From NCBI GenBank assembly GCA_964549505.1, contig CAZJVD010000006.1, forward strand, positions 106,463 to 170,462: 64,000 nt of DNA, given 5' to 3'. The number at the start of each line of letters is the position of its first letter. The first letter of the stretch is position 1. The notes beneath the pieces were generated by a model that saw nothing but the letters and a program-made list of their open reading frames with translations, did not search any database and was not told the origin of the DNA. A program made the translations under genes and the position numbers. The stretch comes from CAZJVD01 sp964549505. GTDB taxonomy: Bacteria > Bdellovibrionota > UBA1018 > CAZJVD01. Of this stretch, positions 43,377 to 49,851 are shown one piece after another.

Positions 43377-44669
43377 CTAGCGATCCGGCTGAAAGGCGCT
43401 GGCGTGAACAATGACGCGGTTGCGACCCAAAGCCTTGGCTTCGTAGAGCGCTGCGTCGGCTTTTTGAAGCACCTGTTCTGGGGATCGCGTCGACTTTCGG
43501 GCATCTGCCACCCCCATGCTCACGGTAATATGAACCGTGGCACGTTCCTTTTTAGCCTCGGGTTTTGCTTCGGTTCGATCGCGCTTCGAGCGACGTTTCC
43601 GAGTCGTGACCGACGAGCGTAGGACAAAGGGTCGATGATCGAGACTGCGCCGCGCACTCTCCAGGGTCTCCCAGGCGGCTGCGGCTTTGAGTTTAGGTAG
43701 AATCACGGCGAACTCTTCGCCCCCGTAGCGGTACACTTTTCCTTCAAGTGTTGCATGAAGATGTGTCGCTACAAGCCTGAGAACATGGTCACCTTGATCA
43801 TGTCCAAAGCGATCGTTGAAGCTTTTGAAGTGATCCACATCGACCATGGCGATCGAGTAAGGACGTTTGACCTTCATCATGTCTTCATTGAAAGCACGAC
43901 GATTGAGCACTCCGGTCAGTTCGTCGAGATAGGCTTTTTCCCAATAGATCCGACTTACCAAAAAGAAAAACGAGAAGCCCGCAAGCGAAAACGCGATCGA
44001 TCCACCGGCTCCCGTTCCATCACCGAGTCGAATCGGCCACGCATTGAAACCAATAGCGACGAGTAAGATCGTCAGACCGAGGTGGGTTTTGAAGATCGTT
44101 CCGCCTTTTTCGTTTTTGAGAAAGAGCAACAAGACGACAAAAGCAAAGATAACGGCGAGCGCGTCCGGTAAAATCCAGAGCGAATTGGGTGGAAGTTCGT
44201 GCCAGGTCGTCAAACGCATGAGTGGAGCAAACTGCATTTTAAAGCTCTGTGCTGCGATCAGGGGCAGGCCAATCGAAAGCACGAGATTCAAAAAGGACTG
44301 TCGTCCGGTCACCCGAAAATCGCGTTGTGCAAACAGGATGAGCAGATTCGCAAAAAAACCAAGTGCGAGGGCTGAAACCAAGTGAACCGCGGGCAGGCTA
44401 AAGCGTTGCACCGTCGGAAGAAAACGAAGCCAAAGACTAGCCGACACGAGGTGAATCGCTGCGTAGAAGATCCGCGATTGGTTCATCGTGCTGGCCAGGA
44501 GCGCCGACGCCCCCAAGAAGAAGAAGCTGAGGAGTTCAAGCCCCTGAGCAACACGCGGAGTTTCTGTCCAGCTTAAGGTCCCTGAGAACGTACCGGGGGC
44601 GACCCAAAGAGCTGCGGCAACGAGCACAAAGATCACGGGAGGACCTAGCTGAAGCGCCAGTTTTTTCAC
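43377..44669 (-). CDS. Membrane diguanylate cyclase (GGDEF)
   Basis: 430 residues. The first about 240 form seven membrane helices (7TM-like sensor). The GGDEF domain starts at DELTGVLNRRAF (249-260); the active site is RYGGEEF (314-320) and DVDHFKSFNDRFGHDQGD supplies the metal-binding Asp. No RxxD inhibitory site precedes the GGEEF. Between the active site and the last motif (SMGVADARKS) is a basic insertion RKRRSKRDRTEAKPEAKKER. The predicted product is cyclic di-GMP, probably controlling motility or surface lifestyle. Confidence 0.9.
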   Translation of the reverse strand: MKKLALQLGPPVIFVLVAAALWVAPGTFSGTLSWTETPRVAQGLELLSFFFLGASALLASTMNQSRIFYAAIHLVSASLWLRFLPTVQRFSLPAVHLVSALALGFFANLLILFAQRDFRVTGRQSFLNLVLSIGLPLIAAQSFKMQFAPLMRLTTWHELPPNSLWILPDALAVIFAFVVLLLFLKNEKGGTIFKTHLGLTILLVAIGFNAWPIRLGDGTGAGGSIAFSLAGFSFFFLVSRIYWEKAYLDELTGVLNRRAFNEDMMKVKRPYSIAMVDVDHFKSFNDRFGHDQGDHVLRLVATHLHATLEGKVYRYGGEEFAVILPKLKAAAAWETLESARRSLDHRPFVLRSSVTTRKRRSKRDRTEAKPEAKKERATVHITVSMGVADARKSTRSPEQVLQKADAALYEAKALGRNRVIVHASAFQPDR

Positions 44670-44707
44670 GCTTTTAGTCTATGCCGCAGTCAGTAGAATT
44701 AAAAGGG

Positions 44708-45397
44708 ATGAAGCCATTCGTCGTTGGGTCACTCTGCACGCTTTGGATGCTGTCCGTAACGGGTTGTTTTCGAGCATCGTTTGCTCCTTCGGATCCGGCG
44801 GATCCGGGTTCGTCTACAGCCGTGGAGGAGCCAGTCGTCGTATCGGATGTTGCATCGGACGGGGCATCGGGCGTTGTCGATGAGGCCGACGATCCCGACG
44901 AGACCGTCGAACCGGAAAATGCAGCGGACGTCGGTTTTGCACGAACTATCGATCTACAGGCTCACGTGGATGCACGAATAAAAGCCGAAAACAAAGTCGG
45001 CGTCACACGCGTGGATCTTGAGCACAGTGCCGCTCTCGAGATCCCATCAGGATTGCGTGTTCATGCTCCAGGCGTTGAACGAGCGCAGATTTACATCAAG
45101 TTCTTCTCCGAACGAAACTATTGGGTGCGTTGCTTGTATGAGTACGAGAACCGAGAAGTTCATTGGAAAAACTGTACGGGTCGTGGTGGTCATACGATCG
45201 CGAAAAAACCCGGTATGAGTCTTCAGCCCGTTCGTCGTGTGGTCTTGCGGATTAAAGCTCGGCGACCGCAAGAAGCTTTAGACACCGGCGTGCGCATTCG
45301 CGTGTTGGAGTGGTTCCAAGATCGCCCCGTTCCCGAATCAACGACAAAGAAGCTGCGTTCGCCACGAACCAAAAAGACCAAGAAAAAAGACCGATAG
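44708..45397 (+). CDS. Lipoprotein with acidic linker and basic tail
   Basis: 229 residues from ATG 44708 with AAGGG upstream. The lipobox SVTGC gives Cys20. The next 60 residues are Asp/Glu/Pro/Ser-rich (EEPVVVSDVASDGASG, DEADDPDETVEPE), then a small beta-like domain (HVDARIKAENKVGVTRVDLEHSAALEIP, SERNYWVRCLYEYENREVHW) and a lysine/arginine-rich C-terminus that lies in the 60-bp overlap with the convergent lipoprotein gene. No family is recognised. Confidence 0.6.
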   Translation: MKPFVVGSLCTLWMLSVTGCFRASFAPSDPADPGSSTAVEEPVVVSDVASDGASGVVDEADDPDETVEPENAADVGFARTIDLQAHVDARIKAENKVGVTRVDLEHSAALEIPSGLRVHAPGVERAQIYIKFFSERNYWVRCLYEYENREVHWKNCTGRGGHTIAKKPGMSLQPVRRVVLRIKARRPQEALDTGVRIRVLEWFQDRPVPESTTKKLRSPRTKKTKKKDR

Positions 45398-45640
45398 AAC
45401 GGCTTCCTCGCCCGGTTTTCTGAGCTCAATAGTCTGCCAACCTCGCGGGCAGGCTTCCGAGAGGGCCACGTCCGACGACATGGGGATCATTTCAAGCAGC
45501 GCAAAATCGTTGCGCAGCGACTGTGACGTGCGTTGAGAGTCGGGTGTCGTTACGCCTTTCGGTGTCGCCGAATTGCGAATGGTGAGCGTCGAGCAACTCA
45601 GCATCGTCGTCACGATTAAACTGATCAGAAGTATTTTCAT
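45338..45640 (-). CDS. Small lipoprotein
   Basis: 100 residues with a short hydrophobic signal MKILLISLIVTTMLSC; Cys16 is the probable lipidation site (MLSC). The mature part contains ACPRGWQTIELRKPGEEAVLSVFFLGLFGSWRTQLLC, somewhat similar to the short Bor-like lipoproteins of serum resistance, but the match is weak. The ATG overlaps the stop of the diheme cytochrome gene (ATGA). The 3' end overlaps the lipoprotein gene at 44708 by 60 bp. Confidence 0.55.
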   Translation of the reverse strand: MKILLISLIVTTMLSCSTLTIRNSATPKGVTTPDSQRTSQSLRNDFALLEMIPMSSDVALSEACPRGWQTIELRKPGEEAVLSVFFLGLFGSWRTQLLCR

Positions 45641-47061
45641 AACGTCTTCAAATACTCTATCACCGCTCTTGCCTCTTGATCTGAGAAGTTTGTGTAGAAC
45701 GCATGCCCCTGTGAGGAGTGTCCGATTCTGCGCGTGTCATAGATATTACGGATACCGCGGACTTTGCTGGCGCCGGGGTCGGCGTGAGCTAAGGCTGTAA
45801 GTCCTAAGTTTTCTGGATCGAAGCGATGTTTTTCACCAGCGTCTTGGAGAGAAAATGTCTTCGGCCGTTCGCTGGGAGGTCGAAGAAGATCGCGCACGGT
45901 GGGCACCGAACCGTTGTGGAGATAAGGGAAACGCGACCAGATTCCAACGAGCCTTGGCGCAAAGTATCCGTTGCGGTTGGGTTGCACGCGGATCAGATCG
46001 GCGAGGGGACTTCTTGCGATCTCAGCGTAGAACTCAGGCGTGTTCCCGGCGAGACGATCACCGTCGGTCTGTACCACGTCGATCGGAATAAAAAGTGGTC
46101 GCGCAAAGATCGGTAACCCCTCAGCATCCGTTTCGTAGCTTCCGTGACAGTGTTGACAGGTGCGTGAGAACACGGCTTTGCCTTCGGCTGCGAGGTCGCG
46201 TCGGATCGCGAACGGGTAGCGCGGCGGAAGAAAATCGTTGAAGAGGTCTTCGGCGGCTTCGATCTTCGATCGGTAACCACGCACGACTTCGGCAGTCTGG
46301 CCGGCTGCGAGTTCGACGGCGACCGCCCAGCCGACTTCGGTTCCATCGCCAAACCCGTCGCAAAACTGGCCGACCAAGCGCTTTTCGCCGTAACCCCAGA
46401 GCGACGGTACTTTCACCTGTCCGCGCGGCATTTCGGGAACTGGTTTTCCTTGGACGCGGTAAAACCAACCACGTACGAACGAGACCGGAACGAGTCCTTG
46501 CGATAGGTTGCCGAGGCGTTCCTCCGAAAGATATTTTGCAAAATCGAGCGCGCTTTTTTCAAGATCACGTTCGAGCTGAGAACGTCCGAAGAGCGACCGT
46601 ACCGGACGCGAGAGTTTCTGGTAGGTCTTTTGAAAATCGTAAGCGTCTTTGCCTATTTGATACGGATCAATGTTCTTATTGCCGAGGCCAATCACAAGCT
46701 CGCCTGCGGCTCTTGAACTGTGGCAGGCGACGCAGCCGAGAACACCTATCTTAAGTTTTTCATCGCGGACCCGAAACAGCCCCATCACGTGGCGACTATC
46801 TTCGGCGACGAGGCCGTAGCGATCGGTCAGCTTGCGTGCCTGTCCCAGTGCGAGCGCGCGCTCGGCCCAGTTGATGATTCCTGGCGTAAGGTGCATGCCC
46901 GCGTGTTCGGTGTAAAAATGAAGCTTTTTAAACGCCGCTTTCGCGCGGCGGTCCGCTTCGCTACGTACTGACGCGCGTTCTGAAGGGGCGGCTGTCGTCT
47001 GCGCCACCGAAAGCGTGGTCACAAACGCGAGCGCCAAGGTCATCCGTAACCCAAGCTGCAT
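45637..47061 (-). CDS. Exported di-heme c-type cytochrome (peroxidase/RoxA-like fold)
   Basis: 474 residues with signal peptide MTLALAFVTTLSVAQ. Two heme motifs are present, CVACH (110-114) and CQHCH (302-306), each in a cytochrome-c-like context. The C-terminal RFPYLHNGSVPTVRDLLRPP motif is shared with cytochrome-c-peroxidase- and rubber-oxygenase-like diheme proteins. It is periplasmic. A peroxide- or substrate-oxidising role is likely but not specified. It is coupled to the small lipoprotein gene downstream. Confidence 0.8.
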   Translation of the reverse strand: MQLGLRMTLALAFVTTLSVAQTTAAPSERASVRSEADRRAKAAFKKLHFYTEHAGMHLTPGIINWAERALALGQARKLTDRYGLVAEDSRHVMGLFRVRDEKLKIGVLGCVACHSSRAAGELVIGLGNKNIDPYQIGKDAYDFQKTYQKLSRPVRSLFGRSQLERDLEKSALDFAKYLSEERLGNLSQGLVPVSFVRGWFYRVQGKPVPEMPRGQVKVPSLWGYGEKRLVGQFCDGFGDGTEVGWAVAVELAAGQTAEVVRGYRSKIEAAEDLFNDFLPPRYPFAIRRDLAAEGKAVFSRTCQHCHGSYETDAEGLPIFARPLFIPIDVVQTDGDRLAGNTPEFYAEIARSPLADLIRVQPNRNGYFAPRLVGIWSRFPYLHNGSVPTVRDLLRPPSERPKTFSLQDAGEKHRFDPENLGLTALAHADPGASKVRGIRNIYDTRRIGHSSQGHAFYTNFSDQEARAVIEYLKTL

Positions 47062-47127
47062 TCTACTTAATTGTAGGGGCTCGGGTCGCTGAGACGAAGA
47101 CTTTTTTTCTTTGAGAGCGCGGTCAGC

Positions 47128-48345
47128 CTAAGGGAGAACGCTCTTAAGCTTAGCGATCAGAAAGTCGACTTCGCCAGCAGCGATCGCTAGAGGTGGCGCT
47201 AGACGGATCACTTGATCGTGCGTTTCTTTACAGAGAACGCCTTCGTCCATCAACCTTTCGCAATAGGGCCGAGCTGAGCCATGCGCCTTGTCGATCTCAA
47301 TACCGATGAGCAGACCGCGGCCACGGACCTCTTTGATTGCAGCAGACTTCAGCGTTCCAAGTTTGCGCATCAGTTCACTTCCGGCCTGTTCAGCTTTGTC
47401 CGCGAGTTTCTCGTCGATCAGCACTTCGAGCGACGCGCGACCCACGGCGCAGGCGAGAGAGTTTCCGCCAAACGTACTTCCGTGCGTTCCTGGCGTGAGT
47501 AGATCCAGGACGGCGTGCGGTCCTACGACAGCGGATATCGGCAAAACACCACCGCCCAAAGCTTTTCCTAGAACCATGAGATCGGGCTTCGCGTTTTTCT
47601 CGAGTTGATAGCAGAACATCTTGCCGGTACGACCGAGACCCGTCTGAATTTCGTCATCGATCAACAGAACATTTTGTTTCCGACAGAGCTCAGCAGCAGC
47701 TGTGAGAAATCCCGCTGGCGGAATAATAATTCCGGCCTCGCCCTGGATCGGCTCGTACAAAAAAGCGACCGTGTTCTTCGTGATAGCGCGCTTGAGAGCT
47801 TCGAGATCGCCATACGGAATCGCGCGAAACCCAGGCGTGAACGGTCCAAAGTGTTTTCGGTAGAGCGGTTCGGTCGAAAAACTTACGATCGTCGTCGTGC
47901 GACCATGGAAGTTTCCGTCACAGACAAGGATCTCCGCCTGATCTTCGGCGACACCCTTCTTCTCATAACCCCATTTTCGTGCCGCTTTGATCGCAGTCTC
48001 GATGCCCTCGGCACCCGTGTTCATCGGGAGAGCACATTCCATCTCGGATAGTTTGCAGAGCGTCTCGAGAAACGGTCCGATCTGATCGTTGTGAAAAGCG
48101 CGTGAGCAGAGCGTGATCTTCTCAGCCTGAGACTTCAGCGCTTGGACGATTTTCGGATGTCGATGACCCTGGTTGACCGCCGAATAAGCCGAGAGACAAT
48201 CGAGATACTTCTTGCCCTCAACATCCCAAACCCACGCACCCTCGCCCCGCTCGATAACAACCGGTAGCGGATGATAGTTCGGCGCGCTGTAGCGTTTAAA
48301 AGTTTCAATAGCGTTCTGTGTCTTCTGCGGAAGTGGTTTTTCCAT
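47128..48345 (-). CDS. rocD: Ornithine aminotransferase
   Basis: 405 residues from ATG 48345. Frames continuing upstream into the tRNA give a well-known false extension and are rejected. It is a class III PLP aminotransferase with RGEGAWVWDVEGKKYLDCLSAYSAVNQGHRHP near the N-end, LLIDDEIQTGLGRTG (Asp230/Glu232), the PLP Lys261 in LGKALGGG and HGSTFGGN. The pattern and the SAYSAVNQGH segment match ornithine aminotransferase rather than acetylornithine aminotransferase. It converts ornithine to glutamate-semialdehyde. The promoter -10 box (48355-48360) lies 9 nt from the start codon, so the mRNA is probably leaderless. Confidence 0.92.
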   Translation of the reverse strand: MEKPLPQKTQNAIETFKRYSAPNYHPLPVVIERGEGAWVWDVEGKKYLDCLSAYSAVNQGHRHPKIVQALKSQAEKITLCSRAFHNDQIGPFLETLCKLSEMECALPMNTGAEGIETAIKAARKWGYEKKGVAEDQAEILVCDGNFHGRTTTIVSFSTEPLYRKHFGPFTPGFRAIPYGDLEALKRAITKNTVAFLYEPIQGEAGIIIPPAGFLTAAAELCRKQNVLLIDDEIQTGLGRTGKMFCYQLEKNAKPDLMVLGKALGGGVLPISAVVGPHAVLDLLTPGTHGSTFGGNSLACAVGRASLEVLIDEKLADKAEQAGSELMRKLGTLKSAAIKEVRGRGLLIGIEIDKAHGSARPYCERLMDEGVLCKETHDQVIRLAPPLAIAAGEVDFLIAKLKSVLP

Positions 48346-48374
48346 TGAGGTGTCATTATAACATGCGCTATTAA
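48345..48374 (+). promoter_or_regulatory. Possible promoter of tRNA-Pro
   Basis: TTGAGG at 48345-48350, an 18-nt spacer and TATTAA at 48369-48374, 9 nt before the mature tRNA 5' end. It overlaps the oppositely directed rocD promoter, so the two would compete. Confidence 0.35.
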
Positions 48375-48382
48375 AGTGGAAA
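48355..48382 (-). promoter_or_regulatory. rocD promoter, leaderless
   Basis: On the minus strand, TTTCCA (48382-48377), a 16-nt spacer and a consensus TATAAT (48360-48355). The rocD ATG follows after 9 nt with no Shine-Dalgarno. Confidence 0.6.
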
Positions 48383-48383
48383 T

Positions 48384-48461
48384 CGGGGTGTAGCGCAGCC
48401 TGGCTAGCGCGCTTCGTTCGGGACGAAGAGGTCGTGAGTTCGAATCTCGCCACCCCGACCA
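48384..48461 (+). tRNA. tRNA-Pro (anticodon CGG)
   Basis: 78 nt with a complete cloverleaf: acceptor CGGGGTG pairs with CACCCCG, D-arm GCGC...GCGC, anticodon stem CTTCG/CGAAG around the loop TTCGGGA (anticodon CGG), T-arm GTGAG/CTCGC with TTCGAAT loop, and an encoded ACCA tail. Its 3' part is copied 113 bp downstream, which marks it as an integration site. Confidence 0.97.
48443..48456 (+). repeat. Direct repeat copy 1 (tRNA-Pro 3' end, attachment-site-like)
   Basis: AATCTCGCCACCCC inside the T-arm and acceptor stem of tRNA-Pro. Copy 2 is at 48556-48569. Tyrosine-recombinase elements typically use this part of tRNA genes as attachment core, but no integrase gene is present here. Confidence 0.6.
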
Positions 48462-48463
48462 TA

Positions 48464-48530
48464 GCTCATAAAAAAGTAAAGAGGCAGGTCGCCTCGCAAG
48501 CGAGACCTGACTCTTTACTTTTTTATGAGC
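48464..48530. repeat. Long near-perfect hairpin after tRNA-Pro
   Basis: Two 20-base arms (48464-48483 and 48511-48530) are perfect inverted repeats. The loop contains a second stem: CAGGT/ACCTG, a 3-nt left bulge and CTCGC/GCGAG around an AA loop. Total length is 67 nt. The internal run of A (left) and T (right) could make it a tRNA terminator, but its length is more like that of a mobile palindromic element. Confidence 0.8.
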
Positions 48531-48555
48531 GGATGGAGATCCGATGGCCGAGACA

Positions 48556-48569
48556 AATCTCGCCACCCC
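48556..48569 (+). repeat. Direct repeat copy 2 (tRNA-Pro 3' end remnant)
   Basis: An exact second copy of the 14-bp tRNA segment. Its last base is the first base of the antitoxin stop codon region at 48569-48571. Confidence 0.6.
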
Positions 48570-48895
48570 TAGGCCGCGATTTTTCGTAAGCGCTTGAGCG
48601 TATCAGGAAAGTTTTTCACGAGGAGAATTAGAGTAGCCGCCTGTTCGTTGGGTTTGCTGCGACCCTGCTCCCAATTGGCAAGTGTTCGTGGATTAACCCG
48701 CAGCAATTCTGCAAACAGACCTTGAGACATACCGAGTTGCTTGCGTGTACTACGGATTACCTCAGCGTCGACATCGGGGAGATTGAGGGGTTCGGGTTTG
48801 TGTGTGCGCAAGGTAATTTTGCCCTCTCGATGCTTACGCATCGATTCCACGCCACTCATCAATTCACCAAAAACATCTCGTTTTTCTTTTTTCAT
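48569..48895 (-). CDS. HigA2-like antitoxin, XRE-type HTH
   Basis: 108 residues. A disordered charged N-terminus (RDVFGELMSGVESMRKHREGKITLRTH) is followed by a helix-turn-helix (RSTRKQLGMSQGLFAELLRVNPRTLANWEQGRSKPNEQA). Both halves closely resemble HigA2 of Vibrio cholerae as recalled, including the N-terminal part that wraps around the toxin. All elements are intact. It lies 10 bp downstream of the toxin gene, the order typical of higBA, and would autorepress from the palindrome at 49210-49238. Confidence 0.85.
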   Translation of the reverse strand: MKKEKRDVFGELMSGVESMRKHREGKITLRTHKPEPLNLPDVDAEVIRSTRKQLGMSQGLFAELLRVNPRTLANWEQGRSKPNEQAATLILLVKNFPDTLKRLRKIAA

Positions 48896-48905
48896 AAATT
48901 TTCCT

Positions 48906-49199
48906 TCACTTAATCCGTCTGATAGCTCTAGTTTTCTTTTCCGCTTCGATTGCAGTCTTGAGTGCCTTCTTTTGTTCGGCTGTTAGATCATCGGCTTCGT
49001 TCTTTCCATAAATCGTAAGCAACCAAATCTGCCGATCCTCTGGAAAGAAAAAATAGATCACCCGAAAACCACCGGTCCCCTGAATCAAATCTCCTGCCTC
49101 AGGCTTTAGGGTCAAAGCTTCCTGAAGTTCTCGATATTCGTCATCACTGAGATAGGATAGTAGGTGCTTGGTGAATGCCGGCGCTTCGACGAATTCCAT
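48906..49199 (-). CDS. HigB2/RelE-type toxin with internal deletion (probably inactive)
   Basis: 97 residues. N-part FVEAPAFTKHLLSYLSDDEYRELQEALTLKPEAGDLIQGTGG and C-part RVIYFFFPEDRQIWLLTIYGKNEADDL match HigB2-type RelE toxins. In the normal family about 16 residues lie between GTGG and the R-V/I-I-Y-Y strand: the basic L-R-K-I-R...G-K-R-G-G segment that holds key ribosome- and mRNA-binding residues. Here GTGG is followed directly by FRVIYFF, in frame. The segment is therefore deleted and the toxin is likely dead. The comparison is from memory of the family, not an alignment. Confidence 0.75.
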   Translation of the reverse strand: MEFVEAPAFTKHLLSYLSDDEYRELQEALTLKPEAGDLIQGTGGFRVIYFFFPEDRQIWLLTIYGKNEADDLTAEQKKALKTAIEAEKKTRAIRRIK

Positions 49200-49209
49200 G
49201 ACTCTAAAT

Positions 49210-49238
49210 ATAACTATACGCTATTAGCGTATAGTTAT
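49210..49238. promoter_or_regulatory. 29-bp perfect palindrome, toxin-antitoxin operator
   Basis: Arms ATAACTATACGCTA and TAGCGTATAGTTAT flank a single central T. It lies 10 bp before the toxin gene start, in the usual place of an antitoxin operator, and exactly where the truncated second toxin begins on the other strand. Confidence 0.8.
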
Positions 49239-49361
49239 CAAGACCCATTTTTGCGCTCGGAGCCCCTGGTTCTCGTTTACGCGTTCCACAAGAAGTCCCA
49301 AGAGCTTCAGGAAAAAGATAAAAACGTCATTCGCGCTAGGATAGGAAGGATCGAATTATGA
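49239..49361 (+). pseudogene. 5'-truncated Gp49/HigB-family toxin
   Basis: In the frame that overlaps the next gene by ATGA, about 40 codons read DPFLRSEPLVLVYAFHKKSQELQEKDKNVIRARIGRIEL. This matches the C-terminal third of Gp49-like HigB toxins (V-L-L-H-A-F-x-K-K-S/T-Q...). The N-terminal two thirds are missing: upstream lies the palindrome and then the other toxin on the opposite strand. An in-frame ATG at 49164 is in the shadow of that other gene. Confidence 0.7.
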
Positions 49362-49645
49362 AGACCGAAAAATTAAAGACGCAAACTCTTGAGGAAGTCG
49401 CCAAGGATTGGGGAATCGATTATCAGGTTTTCAAAATCAAAAGTGATTTGATCGCTACGATTAAGCGCTACTGCGACGAGCATGACGTCAGTCAACGAAA
49501 GTTGGCTTCGCTGGTTCCTGGTCTTAGCCAGGATCGCGTATCAAAAATTTTCTCGGGCCAGGTCGGGCATATGACTATCGATAAACTTATTGAGATTCTA
49601 TCGGTGTTGAAATTCAAGGTCGCTGTTAGAGCAAGCGCCGCTTAA
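49358..49645 (+). CDS. XRE-family antitoxin, orphaned
   Basis: 95 residues. A helix-turn-helix (IKRYCDEHDVSQRKLASLVPGLSQDRVSKIFSGQVGHMTIDKLIEILSVL) forms most of the protein, as in antitoxins paired with Gp49-like toxins. The ATG overlaps the stop of the truncated toxin frame (ATGA). No damage is seen in this gene. With its toxin gone it can act only as an autoregulator or as an antidote to related toxins. Confidence 0.8.
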   Translation: MKTEKLKTQTLEEVAKDWGIDYQVFKIKSDLIATIKRYCDEHDVSQRKLASLVPGLSQDRVSKIFSGQVGHMTIDKLIEILSVLKFKVAVRASAA

Positions 49646-49678
49646 CTTGGATTCGGTCCTTAAGCGATCATCCTCCTC

Positions 49679-49768
49679 GTGAGCCCCGTGGCACTCGAGG
49701 CGTGCTTCCAAGATCAGCTCCGCAAGGCTAAGATCAAGAAACGCGTCAAGATCGAAGACGCTGCCTAG
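49679..49768 (+). other. Possible gene remnant or tiny ORF
   Basis: A 29-codon frame starts GTG at 49679 and ends MSP...FQDQLRKAKIKKRVKIEDAA. It has no Shine-Dalgarno and no known family; the ending looks like the C-terminus of a larger coding sequence. The rest of 49646-49851 holds the inverted repeat at 49801-49833 and nothing else recognised. Confidence 0.25.
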
Positions 49769-49800
49769 TACTGCTGTCCGCGAACCCCCACAGTGCCGGT

Positions 49801-49833
49801 ATCATTGTTTGACTTATAGCGTCAAACAATGAT
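49801..49833. repeat. 33-bp inverted repeat upstream of the serine protease gene
   Basis: Arms ATCATTGTTTGAC and GTCAAACAATGAT (13 bp, perfect) separated by TTATAGC. It ends 18 bp before the protease start codon and contains a TTGACT that could be a -35 box, so it may be an operator or a small terminator for the TA island. Confidence 0.7.
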
Positions 49834-49851
49834 AGCTTTCAGCGACTTCAT

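Noticed and set aside
48346..48462. A 39-residue N-terminal extension of ornithine aminotransferase
   Set aside because: It is the reverse complement of tRNA-Pro translated, a well-known false peptide; the gene starts at 48345 after a consensus -10 box.
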